The notes beneath the pieces were generated by a model. The model saw only the letters and a program-made list of their open reading frames with translations. It searched no databases and had not been told where the DNA came from. Made by a program: the position numbers and the translations under genes. Below, piece by piece: positions 17,801-28,802 of a stretch of 64,000 nt of DNA. Position 1 is the stretch's first letter; every line of letters starts with the position of its first letter. Where the stretch lies: NCBI GenBank assembly GCA_022749755.1, contig CM040441.1, forward strand, positions 20,585,475 to 20,649,474, read 5' to 3'. This stretch comes from Azadirachta indica. Its lineage: Eukaryota; Streptophyta; Magnoliopsida; Sapindales; Meliaceae.

Positions 17801-19115
17801 TAAAAATGTTATTATTATATTTTCATTATATTTCAAAATAAATTAAATTTTATCATTTTTTTTTTAAGTTTTTTGGATGTAAAGCAAAAATCTCATCCAC
17901 AAAATGCAAACTTTTATCTCTTAATGTTACTTTCTCACATACGAATTATCATACATTAATTCTTTACTGTTACTCAAATCTAAGATAATTTATAAACGTT
18001 AATTGTGCCCTAAACTGTCTAAACTATGCTCAAGAGACAACATCTTTGTATTTAGCAAATAACGATATTAAATATTACCCAAACCTAATTCAATAATGAA
18101 AAATAAGGCATGATAAAAAAACATAGACAAAAAATAATTATGAGATGAAATCATCAACTTGAATAATAAATTAGGTTGCATTGACTAGTGACTACTAGAC
18201 ATAAATTCAAAGCATAAAAATTTTCAAACAAAAAACATCAATGTTGATTTTTGAGTGATAACAAAGCGATATTACCTCTTGTTTAAGTTAGCAAGAAATC
18301 AAAGACAACTCTTTTAGCTTGTATAAATAAACTAACAACCAAACTCAAATCAATATTGTCTTATTGCATTTAAAGTTCATAAAAACTTTTTATTTATTTA
18401 TTTATTTCATAGCCTTGTTTTATATCGTCGTGTATTTGTTGACAAAATGACATTCTCCAAAAAGCCATATCCTCAACGGGGGTTGGTGAGTGTTTGGTGA
18501 GTACTTGTCAATAATCCCAAATCAACATAAATGACAAATCTCAAACCCACATGAGAAATTTTTTAATTATTTATTTATTTTTGAATTTATTAACCATCAA
18601 CCAAACTATAGCCAGCATGTTAATATTAAACTTACTGTTATATAACTAAAATTTTACAGTTTATGTGAAATATTTTAAGTTTGATGTTAACTATTTTGAA
18701 TTAAATTTTGGTTTTAATATAAAAAATTTTAATCTTTTATAAATAACTATACTATTATGTGGGTATATATCAATTATTTTTTATTTTATTTAGTATTTTG
18801 AAGCTCTGAAAATTGAAATTACTACAACCCAAAGTTCAATTCAATGGGAATAGGAAAGGGTCAAGAGTGAAGTGGAGGGAAGGAAAGTGTCATAGTCAAG
18901 TGGGTTGGCAGTACTAAAGCCTATTGCAATTGTGTTGTATGTATAAAAATAATAAAAAAATCAAAAGGGTTGGGGTGAATGAAATGACAAAAATGCCACT
19001 CAACAACCCACAAGCCACCAACTATATGGTAAAAAGTACAACTTATGTTACACCAAGATTTCCTAACATTACCAACTTAAGTCTTTAACAATGAATACTT
19101 TAAACAAAAAGAAAA
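11843..19115. other. AT-rich non-coding DNA upstream of right SAHH
   Basis: This is the mirror of 1-7380. No gene is supported. It differs from the left arm mainly by single-base changes, by homopolymer lengths (for example the A/T runs near 16765 and 17005) and by the shorter version of the variable block at about 15365-15465. Confidence 0.6.
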
Positions 19116-20513
19116 AAAATCTTCAACAATGACATGATGACCACATCATCCTATCTTTTCACCAAAGGATTGACGCATAGAAGATATGTGTGTTCATTTT
19201 TTTAATATTTTTTAATGAAAACATTGTAATATTATGTTCTTTCAATTTTACCAAAAAATTTGATAGCATTTGAGCATGTGCTTTATTTTTGTATATAAGA
19301 TTCAAAGGACCAATTTAATATTGTTATCACTAAAAAAATTGAGAAAGGATATATACATCCTTAAATTTTTGTTGAAAAAACAATTTGATCCCAATAGTGT
19401 GAAAAATGCTTATATAACCTTGTTCATTTAAAATTTTTGTTGATTTGATTTTTTTTTTAATGTTTCTGTTCTAATCACCATAGTAACAACTTAATTTTAA
19501 TTATTTTAAAAGTTAAATGTAATTTATTACCTTAATTTTGTGTAAATGTAATGATTAAACTACCAACAAAGATCAACCTTACGAGAATCTTTAAAAATTA
19601 GTAAATTGAACTAAGTTTTTATTATTAAATAATTTGTGTTTAGTATTAATACTATGAGTTTATAAAGATGTGATTGTGAATAAGAACCAAAATATATATG
19701 TTTGGAAGTTAATTAATTAGTTATTATTATAACATCTCTAATACTAAAAAATTTGTATAGAATTTTCTCTATAATATAACATATGCTAAATATATAATTC
19801 TGTAAACTTTAAAAGTTCATTATAAACACTTTTAGTAAAATCAATACCAACTTTTTCATTTCATTACTTAACAAAATATAACCGATTTCATAATTTATAA
19901 AATTCAGGTACAAACATGAAAATTATATCAAAATAATAAATTATAAACTCCTGCACCCATAACTACATATGATTTTAAAAATAGCAAAATCTTTGTCCTA
20001 AAGTACTCATTTGTCTTTTATTTACAAAATATCTCCTATATCATCTAAACCTGAAAAGTAGGAATGAGTTAATGTCTAGTACACATTTATACACAAAGAC
20101 AGTTTTAAAATTTGTAATAAACAAATTTGAACATAAAAGCATTTTTTAATTTTCAACAAAGAGTGTAGTAAAATATCAAATCAAAATTTTAATTTCAATT
20201 TTTATATAAATAATGTAAAACACATTAATTTCGTTTTTTAAAAAAAAAACAATTTTCAAAAACTTTGTGTTTATATACTTTACGGATATTATTCCGAAAG
20301 ACCATCGCCCCCAAAACTGATCATACGTATTTTAAAGGCATTATTTTTAGAAATCATTGTCTCATAAAAAATGATTTTAGGGGCATTATTCTCAAATACT
20401 ATTGTCCCAAACACCGGTGTCACATTACAACAACAATCATGGCCATCACATTTTAATTTATCTAATTATTTCACAACATTTCGCACAACTTATCCATTTA
20501 TAAAAATATAACC

Positions 20514-20613
20514 CGTGTTGATACAATTTTTCTCACTATATTTGAAAATATAATATACAAATGAAAATTTCAATTCAAATCCGATTCAGAAAATAATTAA
20601 TTGTATCAACACG
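20514..20613. repeat. Short hairpin (15-bp inverted repeat)
   Basis: The sequence cgtgttgatacaatt at 20514-20528 is exactly complementary to aattgtatcaacacg at 20599-20613, with a 70-bp AT-rich loop. It may be the ends of a small foldback or MITE remnant. No target duplication was identified. Confidence 0.6.
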
Positions 20614-22935
20614 TGTTAATACAGGGATTTCATAAACATTAATTAAAAATTTTAAATATAATAAAACACTCTACTTTTTAATTTTAAAATTAAAATATAT
20701 CAAATGCATATAAATACTTACCTGACAAACGTGTTACAATTTTATTATTATATCAATTTTTTTATTTTTTTTAAATCACCTCCTGTTACTAATTTAACAA
20801 TAATAATAAATAATGATTCAATAATAATAAAAAATACTTCAAAATTTATTATCTAAAATATATATATATATATACTAACCACTTAATTTTCTACAAGGAA
20901 ATTATGTAAATAATTTATTAAACTTAAAATCTAAAATTAATCATAAAAAATTAGGCACTCGCGGAATCTCTCATCCCCTTTTCTCTCTTTCTTCACTCTC
21001 CATTTTTCCAATTTGTTCCTAAAAAATTAATTCCAAAGATGCAACTACTGTATATATGTCCATACACTGCTTTTAAGTAAAGAAAACCGAGGCAACGTGT
21101 TTGTTTATTAATACTCTATACCAACCACTTGCTTCCACTTTATAATATAATTTTTTTTTTCTCTTACCACCGACTTTAGCAAAGGAAGGAAGATTGTAAT
21201 TGGTTTCTCAATATTACTAGAGCCCCATGGCTTTACTTTTTATTTTCTTTACCCCTAATAAAATCTCATTGCTCAAAAATTATATATATACATAAATTAA
21301 AAGAACTAAAAATATGACTCAATATGTTTTATTATACCTTAATTTTTTTAAAATACTATTTAAATCATAAATTAAATAGATGCTAATTGTACCAAACTAT
21401 TTGATGACATTTGATCAATTATAATGTTATCTAATAACGTATTTTTAGACTTAGTAAGTAGGTGGTAAATTATTTTCTCGGTTAATAGTTTATTCCTTTG
21501 AAGCCACATAAAAATTGAACCTAACATTATTGCCCAATAGTTACTAGAAGTAGAAACATTTTGGCGAGAATGAGAGATTCAAGGGAAAAATTGCCACACT
21601 CGAGAATAAAGATATAAGGTGTCATCTCCCTGAATTATTAGGACAATAATTATAATGGAATAATCGAAAATATTCTATTTTTGTCCCAACAAGTAAAAAA
21701 TACCTCTCTTACAACAAATTAATCAAAAATATCAATTTTTACTTATTTCAAACAATAATGTTCTTGTACTCAAAATTAACAAAACACCCCTTTGAGTTAT
21801 ATTCGAGTTGTTATAATACCTTTAAATACTATAGGACAATGGACTTGAAAGTCACTTTCGAGTTAATGCAATACTTTTAAATTATTTTACTAACTAATTT
21901 TGATAATTTTAGGTATTAAAAATATTTTTATTTAAAAAACTTAAAATTAGACTCTTTTAAAATGTGGATATTTTTGAATTGTGGGTATAAAAATTGACTA
22001 TATTTATTGAAATTTCATAATAATATAAATATCTTAAAATCTTATGAGAAATTGACATATACTCGTAAAATTTGAAAAAAAAAAAAATGCAATTAGTTTA
22101 TAGCGTTGACAAGTGTCCTCTTCAAGTTTAGAGAAAGAACAAATTCCTTTGAACACAAACTCTCAATTTAAAAAAAAAAATCCAACACTTTGTGGTAATT
22201 TATTAAAATGAAATACTATTTTTTTTTTTATTGAAATACTCTCAATCATTAATTTAAGTAAAATACTACCTTTTATTGAAAAAAGTAACAAACGAAATAG
22301 ACTAATGAATGGGCTTGAGGTAACATGGGTTGGATTCTTGTACAACTTTTAAGTTTGTCAAATTATTATTTTATATATGTTTCAAAAAAGATTAAAAAAA
22401 TTAAGTCTAAATATAGCTGAAATATTAATTTGACGAAATTCTAAATGTGAATGACACTTTTTTTTCTAGAAATGTATGAGTATAGGTGTTAAATTATTTG
22501 TTTCTAGAAAAATAAGAAAAGCTTAATACTGATATTTGACATATATACCCTTTTAAATTATTATGTATATTTATATTTGTATTTATATTTTAACAAATTT
22601 TGATCATGTCGCAACATTATTTCAAGTACGTAAAGATAGAGAAAGTAAAAAAAAAAAAAAGGGCAGGATTTAAAATTTAAATATTAGTAAATAAATTGAT
22701 AAAATAAGAATGTTTTTAATAAAATTATTAACTTATTCAAATACTTGGTTATTTAAATACAATAAAATCTTTTTACCTTAATTATATTCACATCTTCTTA
22801 TAACAAATTTTTAAATATAAATTAAAAAATAATTTTTAAATATTTAAATAATTTTATTTAAGCTTTAGTTTAAAAACAAATATACCCTTTAACCGTTAAT
22901 TTCTTGTAATCTAATGGTTGAGACTTAGTACTAAA

Positions 22936-22936
<1 letters not shown>

Positions 22937-22972
<36 letters not shown>
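22937..22972. repeat. (TAA)n microsatellite
   Basis: About 12 uninterrupted repeats of a taa/aat trinucleotide. A similar, shorter (AAT)n tract occurs near 44428-44452. Confidence 0.9.
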
Positions 22973-22975
<3 letters not shown>

Positions 22976-23280
22976 GTTAAGAGTTAAGGGCAAAACAGAG
23001 CATTTACTGTTATCATCTTATACACTCTCTTTACAATAAAATTTTGAATCGAATGCAAGCAATAACTAAAAGTTTGTGTCGCTATTTTACCATAAAAAAA
23101 AAAAAAAAAACAGTGAAGGGGTTCATTACTTAGTATAAGATAATACGACAAAACATAATTTATTTTATACCTCTAATAGTATATGCAGTTTCACTTTTAT
23201 GTGACAAAAATAAATTTTATGAAAAAATTATAATTATAAATTTAATATCTAAAAATTAATAAAAAACCATAAATTTTCAT

Positions 23281-23444
23281 AAATTTTATATTCTTTTTGT
23301 ATATCTTATTTGAAAGAAAATTATTTAAATTTTCATTTGTCAAGAACACAAATATATAATAAAAATTTTATATTCTTTTTGTTATGTTGTTCAAAAGAAA
23401 ATTATTTAAATCTTCATTTATTAAGAACACAAATATTTGATAAG
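23281..23444. repeat. 82-bp tandem duplication
   Basis: The unit beginning aaattttatattctttttg at 23281 recurs at 23363. Both copies carry aaagaaaattatttaaat and aagaacacaaatat at matching offsets. The copies differ by several substitutions, so the duplication is not recent. Confidence 0.8.
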
Positions 23445-24658
23445 TATTTTTCTCTTTTCTCTTTTTAAATTCTACAACTACTATACCTTATTATTTAGAG
23501 TCAGTTTAAGATTTATGTGGATTTTAAAATAATATACTTCTATTCTATTGTAGAAATAATCAAATTCAAAGAAAATTAGTTTAATGTTTGATAAATTTTA
23601 TTGTTAAAATGTTGTCATAATATTAATTACCAAAATATACATAATGAATAGTGATGAATGAAAATTAATTTTAGATAAGTGTTTGTCTATATATATATAT
23701 ATATATATATGCACATATTACCTAAAAATAATTTATGAAAAAAATATAAAATTTTTAATTATATTTTTTAAAAAAATAAAAAATAAAAAGTAATAAAAAA
23801 AAAAAAAATATTTGGATTTTAATAGTTTTGTTTTTTAATAAAATTTAATTATTATTTTAGGGATTAATTTTAATTATTGTAATTTCAAATGAGTATATTT
23901 ATTATTACATTTATAAATAAATAATTTTGTAAAATTAGATTACGAAAAACAACTCTTTTCTTACTTTTTAAAATTTGTTGTAAAATGAGATAATTTTAAT
24001 AGAAGTAATTCTATAAAAAAAATTTCATTGAATATCTAAAATAACTTTTAATTGTTCAAAATCATTTTTATCCTCTTCAACAATAATTTCAATCGGCTCT
24101 TAATGCAACTAATTCAATTAATAAATTTTCTTGAATGTTTATATTAACAAAATGTTTCTTAATTATTTTAAGTTATGCATATTGTATTTCTATAATTGTT
24201 TTATGGATAATAAATTATATTTCTTATTTAGGGAACAGCAAAGTACAAAGTTGTTCGGATGCATTATTATAAAATGTTTTTCATTTTAAAAAATAAAAAA
24301 TAGCAAAAAAAAAAGTTTTACTATATGTTTTAAAAAATTCATTTTGCAAAATAAGAAATTTTATTTTTTAAATTCTAACTTTTTGTTACATTTTAAATTA
24401 ATTACATTTTTTTTACGATAATTACTCTTCATTTTAAAGAAAATACCAAATGCAATCTATTATTTTTTATTTTTTTAGAAAATTTTTCAATAAAATAGTA
24501 GCAAAATTTTTTTATTTGAAAATATTATTTTAGTTTTAAAATACAATTTTAAAAGCATTATCAAACACACTCATAGGACTTAAGTTATTTTTTTTAATAA
24601 TTTTTACGATTTAATTATCATAAATAAGTTTATCATTTATAACCAGTGCAGTACTGCA

Positions 24659-24685
24659 CAATCCGAGGACAAAATTGTCCTTTCA
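24659..24685. repeat. 27-bp direct repeat, copy 1 (upstream of SHMT)
   Basis: It is 25/27 identical to 24800-24826. The core aggacaaaattgtcct holds the inverted pair AGGAC...GTCCT. The two copies flank a pentanucleotide microsatellite in the SHMT promoter region. Confidence 0.75.
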
Positions 24686-24730
24686 TACGTGAGTTGTTGA
24701 AAAACAAAAATAAATAAAAGGAACCAGGCC

Positions 24731-24776
24731 CTCACCTCACCTCACCTCACCTCACCTCACCTCACCTCACCTCACC
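24731..24776. repeat. (CTCAC)n microsatellite in the SHMT promoter region
   Basis: There are about nine repeats of ctcac, ending roughly 160 bp before the SHMT start codon and lying between the two 27-bp direct repeats. C/T-rich arrays of this type are common in plant 5' flanks and could vary in length between individuals. Confidence 0.9.
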
Positions 24777-24799
24777 ACACCACCAGACCTACTACTAAA

Positions 24800-24826
24800 C
24801 AATCCAAGGACAAAATGGTCCTTTCA
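24800..24826. repeat. 27-bp direct repeat, copy 2 (SHMT leader)
   Basis: This is the second copy of the repeat at 24659-24685, with two mismatches, 141 bp downstream. It contains the upstream in-frame ATG at 24815 discussed for SHMT. Confidence 0.75.
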
Positions 24827-24888
24827 GAATTTGATAAAACTCTTTTTAAACCCCAAATCTCTCTCCCACCAACTCACCAATTTCTCAT

Positions 24889-24908
24889 CTCTCTCTCTCT
24901 CTCTCTCA
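24889..24908. repeat. (CT)n tract in the SHMT 5' leader
   Basis: A run of CT dinucleotides ends about 27 bp before the SHMT ATG. Such tracts are typical of plant 5' UTRs and can act as GAGA-type regulatory sites. Its position supports a start at 24935. Confidence 0.7.
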
Positions 24909-24934
24909 AAATTTCTTCTCCTCTGAATCCGCAA

Positions 24935-27126
24935 ATGGATCCAGTAAACGTGTGGGGCAACTCTTCGCTCGCGACCGTCGACCCTGAAATTCACGACCTC
25001 ATCGAGAAAGAGAAGCGCCGACAATGCCGCGGCATCGAGCTCATCGCCTCCGAAAACTTCACTTCCTTCGCCGTTATCGAGGCCCTCGGCAGCGCCCTCA
25101 CTAACAAATACTCCGAGGGTATGCCCGGCAACCGTTACTACGGAGGCAACGAATATATCGATCAGATCGAGAATCTCTGCAGGTCGAGAGCTCTACAGGC
25201 CTTCCATTTGGATCCAACCAAGTGGGGAGTTAACGTCCAGCCTTACTCCGGTTCGCCCGCTAACTTCGCCGCCTACACGGCGGTGCTGGAGCCGCATGAT
25301 CGCATCATGGGGTTAGACCTGCCGTCGGGAGGTCACTTGACTCACGGTTACTACACTGCTGGCGGGAAAAAAATATCAGCCACTTCGATCTACTTCGAGA
25401 GTTTGCCTTACAAGGTGAATTCCACTACTGGGTATATTGATTACGAAAAGTTGGAGGAGAAGGCTTTGGATTTCAGGCCGAAGTTGATCATTTGTGGTGG
25501 GAGTGCGTACCCACGTGACTGGGATTACGCTAGATTCAGAGCTATTGCTGATAAGTGTGGCGCGCTTTTGCTCTGTGATATGGCTCACATCAGTGGCCTT
25601 GTTGCTGCTCAGGTAATATTTGGATCTTCATTTTCCAATTCTGGATCTGGGTTTTTCTTTATTTTTACTATTATTTGCCATCAGATTCAGTCCTAGAATT
25701 CGTAGCTGCTAAGTTGTGCTTTGATCTTGTTAGTGTGACACACTTACATTTTCTAAATATGCAGGTTCTGAATCTAAGCTTTATGATTGAAGCATGCTAT
25801 GCTTTGTGCTGGATCTTGCTTCGATTAAATATGAATGAGATCTTAGTGTCTTATAATACTATTTTGAGTAGCATTAGGTTGAATTTTGGCTACTAGTTTT
25901 CAGATCGATTGATGGGAATGTTTGATAGTCTCATTAACATTCTCTTTTGAGTATAAAATATGACCTACAATTTCAATCTCAGTTCTAGAGCTTGTTTAAT
26001 GCTAAAGCATGCGAATCTAAATTTCAAATCTTCAGCAAATTCAATTTTTTATATTAATGCAGTTTTGGATTCTTAAATGTCTTTTGGTTGTTTGTTTCAT
26101 ATGTTATTAAATTGATTTGTTTATTTATTTATTTATTTTTTTTTTTTTGGTGCAGGAAGCGGCAGACCCCTTTGAATACTGTGACCTTGTGACAACTACT
26201 ACCCACAAGAGCTTGAGGGGTCCTAGGGCTGGTATGATCTTCTACCGAAAGGGTCCTAAGCCACCCAAGAAGGGGCAACCTGAAGATGCCGTTTATGATT
26301 TTGAAGACAAGATCAACTTTGCCGTCTTCCCATCTCTTCAAGGTGGTCCTCACAACCACCAGATTGGTGCTTTGGCTGTTGCCTTGAAACAGGCCATGAC
26401 CCCTGGATTCAAGGCGTATGCTAAGCAAGTCAAGGCCAATGCAGTTGCCCTTGGCAACTACCTGCTGAGCAAGGGATACAAGCTTGTTACTGGAGGAACT
26501 GAGAACCACCTTGTTCTCTGGGATCTTCGTCCTCTTGGATTGACCGGTAAATGACTTATATATTTAGTTGTTTGAAAAATTTGGCGGTTTAAATGATTTC
26601 GTAGGTAAAGTTTTAACTCTTTGGTGCCATTCTTTTGCAGGCAACAAGGTTGAGAAGCTCTGTGACCTTTGCAACATTACAGTGAACAAGAATGCTGTGT
26701 TCGGTGACAGCAGTGCCTTGGCTCCTGGAGGAGTTAGAATTGGTAAGAATCGCTATCTGAATTATTATATTGATCAGACTCTAACGTCTATCCTCTTCTG
26801 ATATAGAAGAATGAAGTAGACAATACTTTCTAATTCTACATTGCAGCCTAAGAGAATGAATGATGGGATTTTTATTGACAGGTGCCCCTGCAATGACCTC
26901 AAGAGGTTTGGTAGAGAAGGACTTCGAGCAGATTGGAGAATTCCTACACCGTGCAGTGGAGCTCACGTTGAGCATTCAAAAGCAGTATGGAAAGCTTTTG
27001 AAGGACTTCAACAAGGGTCTGGTGAACAACAAAGAAATCGAAGCACTCAAGGCCGATGTTGAGAAGTTTTCATCCTCATTTGAGATGCCTGGCTTCTTAG
27101 TGTCTGAGATGAAGTACCAGGATTAG
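24935..27126 (+). CDS. SHMT: Serine hydroxymethyltransferase, cytosolic type
   Basis: The PLP enzyme converts serine and tetrahydrofolate to glycine and 5,10-methylene-tetrahydrofolate, feeding one-carbon metabolism and the methyl cycle. Exons are 24935-25612, 26156-26546, 26641-26742 and 26882-27126. They join in phases 0, 1 and 1 to give 471 residues plus stop. Length and N-terminus (MDPVNVWGN, no evident transit peptide) fit the plant cytosolic SHM4-like form. The PLP lysine is Lys244 in [12 protein letters not shown]. Other conserved blocks are [42 protein letters not shown] and the C-terminal GAPAMTSRG. The chosen ATG follows a (CT)n leader. An upstream in-frame ATG at 24815 could add 40 residues. 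The gene converges on RAD50 about 1.7 kb downstream. Confidence 0.97.
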
Positions 27127-28802
27127 CCCTAAAAAACTACATCATTCACTTGGTTTGTGATGAAAACAAAAAACAAGAGCGAAACAATTGCATCTATCTG
27201 TGAATTTTCATCTCCGTAGGTTAAAAAGGTCAATTTTCTTTTGATTTATGCTGTTGGTAATACAACCGTGTATTTGTTTTGTTTTTTGTTTTTCTTTTTT
27301 CAAAAAAAATGATATGGATATCCGTTCTATCAATAAGCAACAAATATATGTACTTGAGATCTTTCATATAATGAGCAATTGAAAGCCTATCAGTTTTGTC
27401 CTTTGTTTAGTTGAAATTTAAAAGGAATATCAAAATTTAAACACAAACTTAATTTTAAACGTTTTACATTAGCTAGTTTGAAATATCAATAATATTTCAA
27501 GATTATGTGATTTTAATTACTTCTAGAAATATCAAAATTTTTAAGACATGTATGGAATTGAAGTGTTTGTTGGAATTAAAAATACTAAATAAATACTAAT
27601 AAAAAAGAAGGTAAAACCCATTAGAAATTAATAATATTACTAACCCCTATTCTTTTACTTTCATAATTGGTAATTTTTAGTCTACCCCTAACTATTATTG
27701 ATAAACATTAACTCAGTCTAATTTTGACAAGAGTTCTCACTCCACCCGCAAATGTTAACCTTAACTGTTATATTTAATTGTTGACCGCAATTAATTTTAG
27801 AAAATTTGATTTTATCCCTACTAAATTCAAAATTAATTTTTTTCTTCTTCCTTCCATGGTTGTTGCAGGCAGCCATTGATGACTACTTGTGATAGCCACC
27901 ATCACCACTACAAGCAACCTTTTGTGGCTGCCTATTGAAAAAAAAAAAAAAAACACTAAAAAGAGAAGAAAATAAAAGAAAAGGAGAGGGAAGAGGGAGA
28001 GAAAGAAAACATTACTTTTATAAATATAAAATTATAAAATTATAATTTTACCCTTGTTATTATTTGAAATAATTACATAAGCGAACGATAAAATGTGAAG
28101 TAAAAACTTTTATTAAAGTTAGAGATGGATTGATGTTTGTCAATAATGATAGGGATAAATTGAAGATTACCATTCAGAGTTAAATAAAACTATTAGTATT
28201 AAACATGCCAATCTCGCAGATACCTAACAATGCCTAATTTCATTAGAAATTGAATGCAATTTAATTGCCATGAGAATAAGAAAAAAGAACTCTTAAATAA
28301 GAAAAATACTACTTAACTTGAATGTATTATTACTTTTTTTTTGTTTAAACGTAGAACATGAAATATATTAAGTAAAAGTTGAAACTCTAAATTAAATTTT
28401 GAAATTTTAAAACTTAAACCCTCCAACCAAAAGAATTAAAACATTTATCTTAAAATAAAAAAAAGTTATAAGTAACAATACATTGTTGTAGTTAAACCCA
28501 GAAGAATAGCATAAAGCGAAGATGATAGAAACAACATAAAACCATGGCTTCCTTCATCAACAAAGTCAAAAGGGAAAAAGCAAACAGAAAAAAGATGTTA
28601 ATTAATAATAATTTTCTTTTTAATTATTATTATTTTTAATTTGATTTTGTATTCAATAACATCCTTAATTGACTTTATGCAGCATATAAAGACCAGGAAG
28701 AGAAGATTGCTGGTATAACTAAACTAAACTGATTCTCTTTCTCACTCTCACTCTATACAACAGAATGCATCTTCGTACAAATGAAAATTCATTAGCAAAT
28801 CT
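27127..28802. other. Intergenic region between convergent SHMT and RAD50
   Basis: It contains the 3' flank of SHMT (T-rich to about 27340), a long imperfect foldback element (27669-28171) and the AT-rich 3' flank of RAD50. No gene was found. Confidence 0.6.
27669..28171. mobile_element. Foldback/MITE-like element with long imperfect terminal inverted repeats
   Basis: About 100 bp beginning ggtaatttttagtctacccc at 27669 matches, as an imperfect reverse complement, the segment ending at 28171 (atagggataaattgaagattacc). Matching blocks include attattgataaacat against its complement near 28130-28150. The middle contains a second, smaller inverted pair, aggcagcca/tggctgcct (about 27867-27933). 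There is no coding capacity. No clear target duplication is visible, so the exact ends are uncertain. It is probably an old non-autonomous DNA transposon. Confidence 0.5.

Larger units (their letters stand above)
19116..24658. other. Gene-poor AT-rich intergenic region
   Basis: No gene or RNA is supported. Contents recognised by eye are a short perfect inverted repeat (20514-20613), a (TAA)n microsatellite (22937-22972), a two-unit 82-bp tandem duplication (23281-23444) and an (AT)n tract (about 23692-23710). The segment 20290-20420 repeats a ggcattatt-like motif, which may be an old transposon remnant. The small open frames here have no homology that I recognise. Confidence 0.6.
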
